64,000 nucleotides of DNA from CAZEAC01 sp964510065. Its GTDB lineage: Bacteria; Bdellovibrionota_C; UBA2361; CAIXSY01. Of this stretch, positions 36,587-45,082 are shown piece after piece; position 1 is the first letter of the stretch; each line of letters begins with the position of its first letter. Both the position numbers and the translations under genes were made by a program. Under the pieces are notes generated by a model. The model did not search any database. It had not been told where the DNA came from and was given only the letters and a program-made list of their open reading frames with translations. The stretch covers positions 103,489 to 167,488 of the forward strand of contig CAZEAC010000001.1 in NCBI GenBank assembly GCA_964510065.1. Reading direction: 5' to 3'.

Positions 36587-36715
36587 TGCTCATTAACCCC
36601 GGGCGTTCATTCCCTAACTCTGTGACCTCTGTGTCTCTGTGGTTTAAATACCTTAAAAACCACAGAGGCACAGAGGTCACAGAGTGGGGGAAAAGCTAGC
36701 CACACAAAATGAGCA
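36587..36715. repeat. Palindromic element B (CACAGAG type, with terminal inverted repeats)
   Basis: Ends are TGCTCATT and AATGAGCA, an 8-bp terminal inverted repeat. The core is CTCTGTGACCTCTGTGTC ... GGCACAGAGGTCACAGAG around an A/T loop. Element C (46415-46545) is a homologue in opposite orientation, including the ATTAACCCCGGG flank and GGAAAAGCTA flank. It lies in the 390-bp gap between the TadE-like gene and a small gene; I see nothing else in that gap. Confidence 0.75.
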
Positions 36716-36842
36716 GGTATAGTTTTTGGTAATTACCGGCTAACTCCGAGTATTTTTGACGAGCCAATTCTTCACGTGGCGCCTTCTGTGCTCGTTGTGG
36801 TTTTTGACGCAGGTAAACCGCAGGGGTTCCCTAAGGCACGCT

Positions 36843-37079
36843 CTATGCTTCAACATTAAGCAGCCGTCCAGAGCGGAGCGGGCTCTCGTTTTTTGGTCGC
36901 TCTTCTTCCGGTGAGGCCTCGACTTGCTCACGATCCTCTTGGCGCTTTGAATTTATTGCACTTACTGTGCCGGTTGATTGCGCTCGAGCAATCTGTGACC
37001 GGTCAGGTATCTGACGATTTATGGTGTTGTAGGAGCCGGCCAGGGCGCTGCTATTAGTAATGGCTCTAATTGGTGACAT
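36843..37079 (-). CDS. Small hypothetical protein (78 residues)
   Basis: The ATG at 37079 follows AAGGAGAGGTT, the best ribosome site of this area, which is the main support. The protein is polar and probably disordered (SKRQEDREQVEASPEEERP), without a TM. No family recognised. It is the only gene between the TadE-like gene and the ABC binding protein, divergent from the latter. Confidence 0.55.
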   Translation of the reverse strand: MSPIRAITNSSALAGSYNTINRQIPDRSQIARAQSTGTVSAINSKRQEDREQVEASPEEERPKNESPLRSGRLLNVEA

Positions 37080-37249
37080 AACCTCTCCTTGGTAAGCACG
37101 ATCCTATAATAGGCTTCCTTGAGACGACTTACTCTGTCGCTCGTTAGCCCTTCACATACAGCTTAGGTCGCTCCGTTTCGAGCAGAGCTATATGATCCGT
37201 AGCTAATCCCCTTGTGCGTATGTTCAAAATATGATGCTAGTATAGCTTC

Positions 37250-37268
37250 ATTAGGTAATTTTCCTAAT
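37250..37268. promoter_or_regulatory. Palindrome overlapping a possible start codon
   Basis: ATTAGG (37250-37255) and CCTAAT (37263-37268) form a 6-bp inverted repeat with a 7-bp spacer, just downstream of TATAGC (37241-37246), a -10-like box. It is either an operator or a sign that translation starts further down. Confidence 0.3.
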
Positions 37269-38397
37269 GCGACAATCTTCAGAAGGGCATTTTTCAAACT
37301 GCTGTCATTACCTTAGATCAGATCATTTGAAACAAATTTTTGTACTTGCTTGTTGCTTCTTTGGTTTAATGTCTGCCGTAAGAAATGCGGAGGCCGAGCG
37401 GTACACTATAAAAGTGGGAGCGGTATTACCGTTTTCCGGTGAGCTGGCCTATGTCGGACAAGACATTCGAGAGGGAGTGCAACTAGCCCTCGAGGAACGT
37501 GGCACTAACGACACAAAAATAGAATTCATTTGGGAAGATGGGAAGTTCGCACCAAAAGAATCAGTCAGCGCAGCCCAGAAACTAATTGCTATTGATAAGG
37601 TGGATTTCTTAATTAGCCTCTGGGATACGGCCGATGTTATCGCTCCCGTCGCGGAGCGAGCGAAAGTCATACAGCTTAGTATTCGTTGGAATCCCGATGT
37701 CGCAGCAAAATTTAATTACACATTTACGTTTGAGAGCACCTATCCCACTTACTATCGTGATATTGTTCGCTTGATTCGGCGGCAAGGACTAAAGACTGCG
37801 GAGTTTTTGCATGAAGAAACGCAAGCGGGCACCCGCGAACGGAAGAGCTTCGAAGAAAGTGCCAAGGCGCTTGGCGTGAATGTGCTTGGTGTCGATTCAT
37901 TCCAAACCGGGGAGAAGGATTTCCGGGCCTCGATCAGCAGGTTGTTAAGCAAAAATCCTGATATTTTTGTAAACGAAGGATTCCCTCCCGCGAGTGAAAT
38001 CTTAGTAAAACAGCTTCGGACACTGAGACCTTCGATGAAACATATCGGTTTCTATGAGGTATTCAGTGATAAATCACTTATTGCTGACCAGCCTTTTGTT
38101 TCTCAAATTGGATTTACCGATGAGTTCTCCAGTAAATTTGAAAAACGCTTTGGCTACCCTTACAAAATTCGCGCGCCACACGGCTACGAAATTGTTCGAA
38201 TGATCTCCTGGGCGTATGCCAACGCAAGTTCCGCACCAGACACTAAACCGACGATCGAAGCTGTTAAGGAAAAACTAAGTTCCCTCAAAGATTTTGATAG
38301 CGTACTTGGGAAGCTCTCCGTAAATTCCACAAGGAACATAGAGCATCCAAATACTTTCAAAGTTTATCATGATGGGAAGTTGATCCCCTATAAATAG
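37267..38397 (+). CDS. ABC transporter substrate-binding protein (Leu/Ile/Val-binding type)
   Basis: 376 residues. After a hydrophobic export segment (FVLACCFFGLMSAVRNAEA) come VGAVLPFSGELAYVGQDIREGVQLALEE and a VSAAQKLIAIDKVDFLI stretch, the periplasmic-binding-protein type I fold of the LivJ/LivK family, ending in WAYANASS...LG-K-VKVYHDGKLIPYK. It would bind an amino acid or similar ligand in the periplasm. The leader before the hydrophobic part is unusually long (about 20 residues), so the TTG at 37327 is an alternative start with a textbook signal peptide. No permease or ATPase gene is beside it, so it may be an orphan sensor-like binding protein. Confidence 0.8.
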   Translation: MRQSSEGHFSNCCHYLRSDHLKQIFVLACCFFGLMSAVRNAEAERYTIKVGAVLPFSGELAYVGQDIREGVQLALEERGTNDTKIEFIWEDGKFAPKESVSAAQKLIAIDKVDFLISLWDTADVIAPVAERAKVIQLSIRWNPDVAAKFNYTFTFESTYPTYYRDIVRLIRRQGLKTAEFLHEETQAGTRERKSFEESAKALGVNVLGVDSFQTGEKDFRASISRLLSKNPDIFVNEGFPPASEILVKQLRTLRPSMKHIGFYEVFSDKSLIADQPFVSQIGFTDEFSSKFEKRFGYPYKIRAPHGYEIVRMISWAYANASSAPDTKPTIEAVKEKLSSLKDFDSVLGKLSVNSTRNIEHPNTFKVYHDGKLIPYK

Positions 38398-38426
38398 CGT
38401 CTGTCCCACAAAGCCACCTAGCTCGC

Positions 38427-39854
38427 CTACCTACTCGCCGAAATTTTAGTTCGCAGATCCCGAGCTTCCGGAAAATCGAGGTCGCGCGCCAATACCATGG
38501 CATTGAGATCGCGGGCCTCGCTTAAAAATGCCACCTTTTCCTGAGCCGTGCGCTGTTTGCTTTCGAGCTCGAGGACCGTGGCAAGACCGTGCCAGAAGCC
38601 GAGACGTAATCGCTTGGCGTTGTTCGTTTGATCCTTCTCGAGCTCTCGAAGCCCGCGTCGGTAAATTGAGATGGCTTCGTTGTACCACTGCATCTTAGCA
38701 AAGAGTTTCCCGATTACGAGATGGGCCTCGGTTCCGACCTTAGCGTCGTCCATTATCTGCTGCGCGACACGAATCGCGTCTTCGTTTTTCTCGAGTGTTT
38801 CGTATTTTTTTGCAAGCGTGAGCTTAATCGTCCCATCCTTCGGTTCATGCCTCGATTTCAGTACCAAGAGATCGATTTCGCGAAGAGCGTGCGAAGCGAG
38901 CCGGTCTTTATATTCCAGGGCGGCGGCCTCATCGGCTGTTCCACTGTCGATCGCCGATTTCAGATTCGCGAGGTGCGCCGCATCTCGGCGAAGTTCAATA
39001 TCGGCAATTTCGAGAGATAAGCTCTCATCACGAGCGGCTTCGGCGATCTGCCGCAAGCATTGAGCCGCGTCGTCGAGTTCGATAACAGTTCCCTTCGATC
39101 GCACAACTTCTAGATATCGAAGCCGAATAGTAGCGTTCGCGGGTTGAGCCAGCGCTTGGTTTTTCAGTGTTGCTATCGAGTGATGCTGATCGCGCGCAAG
39201 TTCGCGGGCTTCTTCTGCATCCCTTGTTCGTTCAAAGAGCGTTGGTTGATTAGATTGGCCTCCTCCTCCCATATGAGCCGACATATGCAGGTCGGCTCCG
39301 ATGTCGCGCGCGAGCTTCTGCGCATCTTGATCGTTTGGGCGAAGGGTCGCGGCCGCGCTCGCTACTTCGGATGCTTTGGCGTACTCTTTGAGCGAGCGGT
39401 AGAGCCCAGCGAGAGTCATAAGAGTTTTCCCGCGCTCGAGCGCGGGCTGGCCCGATTTTTGTACAGTGGCCAATACGAAATCGACGAGAAATTTTGCGGA
39501 AGGGAGCAGATCTAATTTTATTGCATGCTCGGCCGCCCGAATCGCATACTCTAATCGATATCGATTAAGAGAAAAAAGCGAGAGCTCATTTAGAAAAGGT
39601 TCGGCAGCACCAGCTGATTGAATGCTTTGCTTAACGCTATTCGGAAGACTCATCACATTCGCGCCCACTTTTAATAGCGTCGTGAGCGCCCTGGTATCAC
39701 CTGGCACAAGAACGAGTGCCTGGATCAGGAGTTGGAAGGCGTAATCAGGGGTCCGCGCGGCCTGATCGGCCCGGCTTATGAGCGATGCGGCGCTCCGCTT
39801 GTTGGCGTCCGAAGGCTCTTTTGGGCCGTGGGACGATTGCTCCAGTGTTTCCAT
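38427..39854 (-). CDS. Tetratricopeptide-like helical repeat protein
   Basis: About 475 residues from the ATG at 39854, preceded by AGGCGAG; a TTG at 39878 would add eight residues. Repeated helix pairs are seen, e.g. ALERGKTLMTLAGLYRSLKEYAKASEVASAAATLRPNDQDA and the C-terminal AHLVIGKLFAKMQWYNEAISIYRRGL (shortened here to 20 or fewer in a row by reading in parts: LAGLYRSLKEYAKASEV; LFAKMQWYNEAISIYRRG). No signal peptide or TM, so cytoplasmic. Such proteins scaffold complexes. The partner is not evident. Confidence 0.7.
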   Translation of the reverse strand: METLEQSSHGPKEPSDANKRSAASLISRADQAARTPDYAFQLLIQALVLVPGDTRALTTLLKVGANVMSLPNSVKQSIQSAGAAEPFLNELSLFSLNRYRLEYAIRAAEHAIKLDLLPSAKFLVDFVLATVQKSGQPALERGKTLMTLAGLYRSLKEYAKASEVASAAATLRPNDQDAQKLARDIGADLHMSAHMGGGGQSNQPTLFERTRDAEEARELARDQHHSIATLKNQALAQPANATIRLRYLEVVRSKGTVIELDDAAQCLRQIAEAARDESLSLEIADIELRRDAAHLANLKSAIDSGTADEAAALEYKDRLASHALREIDLLVLKSRHEPKDGTIKLTLAKKYETLEKNEDAIRVAQQIMDDAKVGTEAHLVIGKLFAKMQWYNEAISIYRRGLRELEKDQTNNAKRLRLGFWHGLATVLELESKQRTAQEKVAFLSEARDLNAMVLARDLDFPEARDLRTKISASR

Positions 39855-39878
39855 GTGGCTCGCCTGAACTATATCCAA

Positions 39879-40398
39879 GGTCTAGGTAGTATCAAAACAA
39901 AACTTTTATGCAGGCTTGCGAAAAAATTGAGGTATTTTAACGTAGATGGGGCATCCGGTGAGCGCGCACAGCGTGCGTCGACTACGGCAGTATTCTTTTT
40001 CGCGGAGCAGCGACAATGGTACAGGAGTGTCTGGGCAGCGACACCCAGACGCCGGCACTTATACTCACGGTGCAGAGCGCAGGAGAGGCGCTCAATTTTA
40101 ATCCGCACCTGCAATGAATTACCTGTGAGCAATTCACTACCCGTATTTAGCGTCTCATATTACTTCTGCGCATATAGCGACTTATCTCTTTTATGTGAGG
40201 CCTATGATTTCAGTTCTCAGGTTGAATGAAGAGGCGTTGCGCTTGAGTCTTCTGGCCTTCGTTCTTGTTATCATAATGTCACTCCTTAGTTTTGGGCTAA
40301 TTGCTCATCTAATCCCTGCTACCATGTAGTAGGCAAATTAAGGAGCATTTATCTCACCTGAGGAAAGAGCTTCGGTTCTTCGGTACCTATTTTTTTAG
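39879..40398. other. 520-bp stretch with one candidate small gene
   Basis: Apart from the possible small membrane protein at 40204-40329, I see no frame, repeat or RNA. A 165-codon plus frame at 39732-40229 overlaps the TPR gene antisense and has no coding character. Confidence 0.35.
40204..40329 (+). CDS. Candidate small single-TM protein (41 residues)
   Basis: The frame reads a short amphipathic lead (MISVLRLNEEALRL) and then one clear TM helix (SLLAFVLVIIMSLLSFGL), ending with LIPATM and a stop. GAGG lies three bases before the ATG, closer than usual. The hydrophobic helix with a charged N-terminus is typical of real small membrane proteins. No homologue is known to me. Confidence 0.35.
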   Translation: MISVLRLNEEALRLSLLAFVLVIIMSLLSFGLIAHLIPATM

Positions 40399-41220
40399 CT
40401 AGAATTTATAGCCGATTGAAACCCCAGCCTCGGTGGTAAGAGGTCGGGAGAAGTGCTCGAAGGCCCGGACCTGGCGTATATCGCTCGAGAAGCTAAATTT
40501 TCTCCAATTGACGTTTAATGCCGCCCCGGCCTGGAGGTTGGCGGGACCGTGTTTATTGAAAAAGTCATGATCGTTAATTTCGCGAAGATACGCTTTTACC
40601 GTTGTCTGCACGTCGCGCCCACTCAAAGCTTTGATCGGAATCTCATGTGCGACAGTGAGCGAGGAATAGGTTCCGCCATGGCCGGGAGTATGTCGAGCAA
40701 TGTGATCGACCGCGAGCTGTACTGAACTTCGGTTGTACGTGTAGGTAAACGAAACTGAGCCGTGCTTATCTGATTTAGTAAAAAGACTGTTCGGATACTG
40801 CCAAAGATCGACTCCAGCACCGAGCGAAACTTTTTGCTTCGAGTCGATACGAAGTGACTTTGAGAGCGAGACTCCGAGATCTAGTTCGTCGATACCGCCT
40901 CGTTCGACACCATACGTGCTCCAGTACGAGGCACCGACCACGGGTAACGCCTTCAGCCCACTATCGAGAGAGAGTGAAACTCCTGATTGGAACGCGGGAC
41001 CCGGTGCGAGTACGACCCCATACGGCGGCGCGTAGGTAGAGGCGGCACGCGAGAATATGTTTCCGGAAAGTGCGACCTTTGATTTCTCGCTATTACTGCG
41101 CGAATTTTCAGCAGCCTGAAGTTTGCCGTCGGACATGGCGCCAACGAGACTTGCCCCCGCAAGCAGAGTACTGACTGCTTTTACTGGTACAACGCACGTA
41201 TGGTTACGAACCAGATTCAT
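40399..41220 (-). CDS. Outer membrane beta-barrel protein
   Basis: About 273 residues from the ATG at 41220, preceded by GGGGGAAT; a TTG four codons upstream is weaker. A signal peptide-like start (VKAVSTLLAGASLVGAMS) is followed by alternating strands (KVSLGAGVDLWQYPNSL, FTYTYNRSSVQLAVDHI) and the C-terminal GVSIGYKF, ending in Phe as barrel proteins do. Function unknown; many such small barrels are porins, adhesion or palmitoyl-modifying enzymes. It stands alone. Confidence 0.7.
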   Translation of the reverse strand: MNLVRNHTCVVPVKAVSTLLAGASLVGAMSDGKLQAAENSRSNSEKSKVALSGNIFSRAASTYAPPYGVVLAPGPAFQSGVSLSLDSGLKALPVVGASYWSTYGVERGGIDELDLGVSLSKSLRIDSKQKVSLGAGVDLWQYPNSLFTKSDKHGSVSFTYTYNRSSVQLAVDHIARHTPGHGGTYSSLTVAHEIPIKALSGRDVQTTVKAYLREINDHDFFNKHGPANLQAGAALNVNWRKFSFSSDIRQVRAFEHFSRPLTTEAGVSIGYKF

Positions 41221-41232
41221 GGATTCCCCCAA

Positions 41233-41539
41233 AACAACAAAGGATCTCTGGCGTGCGAAGTCTGCCTTTTCAACGCACTATAGTTAAGAGGTAATGACAA
41301 AAATTAGTCAGGTTGAATCAGGTAACAGGCGGAGTCAAGCAGCGTCTATTTATCGAAATGCGCGGCCAGAGCTAGTAGTGCGCAAGTAGTGGTTCATTTG
41401 AGAAGCAATCTCGGCGCCCCGTCACTGAGCGAAATGCCTCAGGTGAAATGGCTCAGTTACGCGGGCTACGGCGGATAGCTTCTGTCGTTTTTATATCAAG
41501 TGGACAGAAACTAAATAATAAGTTCTTCATCTCCAGATT
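41233..41539. other. 307-bp intergenic stretch
   Basis: No gene or repeat is seen. It separates the barrel gene's start from the ligase fusion's stop and must carry the barrel gene promoter; no clear boxes were found. Confidence 0.35.
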
Positions 41540-43864
41540 TCACTTTGAACCAGGGCTCGGGACTCCGAGAATCGTCGCCACACAATCATTTACGGCCTTA
41601 AAATCGACTCCTTCATTTCGGAAACGCACCGGCTTTACAAATCGAGGGTCGCGGAACTTTCCACTCGGATAGCGTTCGAAGAACTGAATTACTGCGACTA
41701 CCCCGCTATCGTTATTGAAGTTGATGGCAAAGCCCTGGCGATCATTTTCTACAACCTGGATCAGTCCCGCCTTCACGTATTCGTCAATCTTCTCCATTAC
41801 CGGTTTCATGTTGAGCGTGCTGACTTTGCCGCTAAAGAACCACTCTCCCGCGTGGCCGTGCCGCACCTTAGTTCCGGGATAGCAGTTTGGATAGCGCTGC
41901 TTGGTGAACACTGATTCATAAACCCCATCGACCTTGCGTACAGCGTAAATTACCACATCCTGCTCAGCCAGCGGTTTCAATTTGTAGCAGCCCTTGGGTC
42001 GAGGCACGCTGCTGCTAAAGGAAATAACATCTTTTCCAAGAGTTGCAGATCCATCGTTAAGCACGAATCCTTCAAAACCATGTGCTTTGCGCACGCGGTC
42101 CCAATTCTCCGGGTTTACGTCGAAAGACTCCGCGGATTGAATCAGACCCCTGCCGCCACGTGCCACGGGAAAATGTTTCCAGTGCTCACGGCGTTGATCG
42201 TAACTGTAGCTGCCAAGTGACTCACCGCCTCTATATAGAATGTCGTAGATTACTATCGAAGGCTCCGGCCTCTCGCCAGAATCAATAAGAGAGCGTACTT
42301 CGGAAGGGTCGCTTAATACCGAAAGGGTCTTCTGCAATAGTCCCAGTCCATCCTTCCCTGGATTCTTCGGATCAAAAACCGTTGCTTCGGCTTTGAGAAT
42401 GGTGCCCACAGTGTAGTCGGACTTCAGGAGTGCCTCGATATGCTTTGGAAAAAACTCGGTCACTCGCAATCCTTGCAGCGAGTAAAGCTCCCAACCAAAG
42501 CTATGACGTACGACGATGAGTCCCATGCCGTCGTATTTTCTAGTCACTCGCGCGAGTCCGGCGCGGTGTAAGCGGCGGTACTCCTCCTCGCTTACTGACT
42601 CCTCGGGTTTTGGGGTAAGAATGTTCCTTGGGAAGGGCTTGCTAAAATCAATCTCGAATTTGCTGTGGCGAAGCTCCCCGTTGATAAGCTCGCCAAATCC
42701 CTGGCTCACGCGGTGCAAAACTCTTCTCTCTACTTCGAGAAGGCAGGCTTCTCGCGCGCTTTGATAATTTACTTTTCCGGGCACACCGCGCTGGCCTGGG
42801 CGAATTACTTCGGACTCGCGTACTCCGCTACTGACCAAACTTTCACGAATTCGGAAACTTTCGCCATCTGGCTCCATTGCAATGGCCCACTCGCGAGTTT
42901 TCTTTCCTTTGACAAGCCGGAACTCGCGCCAAGCAGTCTCTGACTTTGGAAGAGTAGCGGTTGCAAGCAGTGAAGTCGGTGTTGCTGCTGCAGCTTCCTT
43001 GGCTTTGTGCGCAAGGGTAAGCTCATTCGGTACGGCAAGCCCCATCGCGCTAAGATGTCGACTCACTCTTGCAACAAATCCGCTATCAAGAATCTGAGCA
43101 TGACGTGATGCGATGAGCTTTATGACGTCTTCGGCTGTCTCCAGATCTTTTGCGGTAACGCCTTTGCCAAAGAGATGTTTGGCAATCTTATCTGGATCCG
43201 TAATTGAACGGGCCCGTCCGTCAAATTGTAGGTCTGGGTACGTCGCTTGAATCTCTTTCGCTGAAACACTCTCCAGACTTGTTTTCCAACCCTTGCCGTC
43301 TTTGCGCTCTCGACGCATTCTGAAAAGCCGCTTGAGTCCAGAATTGACATCAAGGCCCCAGCGCACATCGACTACGATTTTGCCGTCACGACGAAGTTCG
43401 ACATCTTCGCCAGGTGTGTGAAGCGAAGTCGCAAGTGAAGTAAGCAGAAAAGTGCGAACGGCTCCCTTGTATTTACTGCGCTCGCCTTCGGCGGAGTAGT
43501 GCGAGAACTGAAGAAAGTCGGCGTTGTCATACTTAATATCGACCTGAACGCGGCCGTTACAAGTGTTTCCCGAGATCGGCACCGAAAAGGAATTCGTTCG
43601 AAAACCAGGACGGTATATATGATTTTCCGCGCCGAGTTTTACCTTTAGTCTGCCAATTATTTTACTGTACTCCGCTTGATTGAATCGACGCGCGTCGATG
43701 GCGATATCCAGGTCGCCGCTTCGTGGCTTTTTTCCGGCGGAGCCGAGCGCAATTAGAGCATCACCGGGGATGCCGGCAAGCTCGCTAATATACTGTAAAG
43801 TCGGTACAACTTGCTCACGTGCGATTCCGTTTTTTGTTGCCGCTCCAAACTCCTGACCACCCAT
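41540..43864 (-). CDS. Nucleotidyltransferase - WGR-like - ATP-dependent ligase fusion
   Basis: 774 residues. About 35-110: a pol-beta-type nucleotidyltransferase, with LGSAGKKPRSGDLDIAID (G-S...D-x-D) and a later acidic VQVDIKYD. About 310-395: a region resembling WGR domains (EFRLVKGKKTREWAIAM, then AREACLLEVERRVLHRVSQGF). About 435-640: an ATP-dependent DNA/RNA ligase core with motif I KYDG (K443), motif III LKAEATVFD (E493), motif IV EGFVLND and motif V YKLKPL. The last 130 residues should be the OB-fold (DVVIYAVRKVDGVYES onward). Such ligases seal nicks through an enzyme-AMP intermediate. GGAG before the ATG supports the start. No repair gene is adjacent. Confidence 0.72.
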   Translation of the reverse strand: MGGQEFGAATKNGIAREQVVPTLQYISELAGIPGDALIALGSAGKKPRSGDLDIAIDARRFNQAEYSKIIGRLKVKLGAENHIYRPGFRTNSFSVPISGNTCNGRVQVDIKYDNADFLQFSHYSAEGERSKYKGAVRTFLLTSLATSLHTPGEDVELRRDGKIVVDVRWGLDVNSGLKRLFRMRRERKDGKGWKTSLESVSAKEIQATYPDLQFDGRARSITDPDKIAKHLFGKGVTAKDLETAEDVIKLIASRHAQILDSGFVARVSRHLSAMGLAVPNELTLAHKAKEAAAATPTSLLATATLPKSETAWREFRLVKGKKTREWAIAMEPDGESFRIRESLVSSGVRESEVIRPGQRGVPGKVNYQSAREACLLEVERRVLHRVSQGFGELINGELRHSKFEIDFSKPFPRNILTPKPEESVSEEEYRRLHRAGLARVTRKYDGMGLIVVRHSFGWELYSLQGLRVTEFFPKHIEALLKSDYTVGTILKAEATVFDPKNPGKDGLGLLQKTLSVLSDPSEVRSLIDSGERPEPSIVIYDILYRGGESLGSYSYDQRREHWKHFPVARGGRGLIQSAESFDVNPENWDRVRKAHGFEGFVLNDGSATLGKDVISFSSSVPRPKGCYKLKPLAEQDVVIYAVRKVDGVYESVFTKQRYPNCYPGTKVRHGHAGEWFFSGKVSTLNMKPVMEKIDEYVKAGLIQVVENDRQGFAINFNNDSGVVAVIQFFERYPSGKFRDPRFVKPVRFRNEGVDFKAVNDCVATILGVPSPGSK

Positions 43865-44434
43865 GACTTTGCTCCAATGAAAGGGGCGCTTAATTGCGTG
43901 AGGTGAATATGGAACATGTATATAGTAATAGAGAAATAACTTGTGTATTGTTCGTTATTAGCGTAGTAAAGCTGATCATATGAGCACTTTGGGTGCCCTT
44001 TCTGACCGACCGAGCTTCGCGAGGTACTCATGCTACACCATAAGTTTGTTGTTTCTCGTAGAGGTTTAGTGGTCGTCAAAACGCGGCGGAGCATATTCAA
44101 AAGGGAAAATTTGTGGGGAATTTCCTGGTGCTTGTTAATCCAAAAGAGAGATTGAGTCCGTGCAGGTAGGGCGCCGGAATGTTCACGACAACATGCTGAG
44201 ACAACTCAATTTATTTTTTCACCACAAAGGACGCTAAGGACGCAAAGAAATACTCAAAAAAGCCCCGATTTATATGGATTTTTCTTCGTGTCCTTAGCGT
44301 CCTTGTGGTGAAACATTCCGATGCCCTACCGTGCAGGTGACACGCCTGACTAATGCCCCCTTTTGCCTCTAAACAATTGTAGTTGGGAAAGGAAGCTTAC
44401 TTCGGGTCGTTCTACAATCATGAGGAGGGGTGCA
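43865..44434. other. 570-bp gap containing element D
   Basis: Holds the MITE-like element D (44165-44330). Otherwise a minus-strand frame at 43753-44100 overlaps the ligase gene start and looks spurious. No RNA gene seen. Confidence 0.4.
44165..44330. mobile_element. MITE-like palindromic element D with candidate target duplication
   Basis: Outer arms GGTAGGGC (44165-44172)...GGAATGTT pair with AACATTCC...GCCCTACC (to 44330). The inner arms TTTCACCACAAAGGACGC... and its complement ...CCTTGTGGTGAAA (44217-44313) pair nearly perfectly. GTGCA lies directly before the first and directly after the last base, a 5-bp direct repeat as expected for a target-site duplication. No coding sequence, so it would have moved only in trans. 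Confidence 0.65.
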
Positions 44435-45013
44435 ATGGCTGTGCAAACGTCAAAGGAGATTGGAAGGGAATTAAGACAACATCTAGGTGCGATGGCAAAA
44501 GCTGTGGTGCTCAGTAATGACTATTTCAGCGCAAAAATGCGCGAATGTGGCGCCGAGCTGCCGGATCGGACTGAAGCGTTTCTCGACAAACTTGATCGCG
44601 GACTCTGCCGCTTACTTAGAATTAAGAGTCTTGAAGATGAGCGAGAAGAGTTTATGAATAATCGACGTGATATCGCCCGGAAAATGCACGCGACTATAAA
44701 TCCATATGTGCCGAGTGCGTCGGGAGCGACGGAGCACTACATCACCAGCAAAGGATCGGCGACGGTTGGACATTCGCAGCTCATGAGGAATGCCGTAAAT
44801 ATTACGCTAAGGCTCACTGGTGAAAATGGAGGAACAGCACTGAGTGTGGATGCCGACGCAGAGGGAAACTTTGTGCTAATTGAGAAAGACACTGCCGGAG
44901 ATTGGACCGAGCGATCATTTAGAAATAATCCGCAGGAATTCCAATCGGTAATAGCAGAGATTATCTCCGAGATTGCAAGCGGAAAGGCGCTAAAGGCAGC
45001 TGCAGCAGCGTAG
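44435..45013 (+). CDS. Hypothetical protein
   Basis: 192 residues from the ATG at 44435, which follows AGGAGGGGTGCA, an ideal ribosome site; an earlier TTG at 44363 in frame is rejected. The first half is helical and charged, the second beta-rich (LMRNAVNITLRLTGENGG, then NFVLIEKDTAGDWTERSF), and the end is Ala-rich. No signal peptide, TM or family recognised. It lies divergent from the ligase fusion, across element D. Confidence 0.6.
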   Translation: MAVQTSKEIGRELRQHLGAMAKAVVLSNDYFSAKMRECGAELPDRTEAFLDKLDRGLCRLLRIKSLEDEREEFMNNRRDIARKMHATINPYVPSASGATEHYITSKGSATVGHSQLMRNAVNITLRLTGENGGTALSVDADAEGNFVLIEKDTAGDWTERSFRNNPQEFQSVIAEIISEIASGKALKAAAAA

Positions 45014-45082
45014 CACACGCGGATTTCACGAGAGAGTGCACAGCTGTATTGGGTCTGTTCAACGACGTAAATTTCGCGAAGC

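Noticed and set aside
41233..41539. Riboswitch-like fold before the barrel gene
   Set aside because: Some short GAAA/GGTGAAATGGC runs look RNA-like, but they do not match a riboswitch consensus I know.
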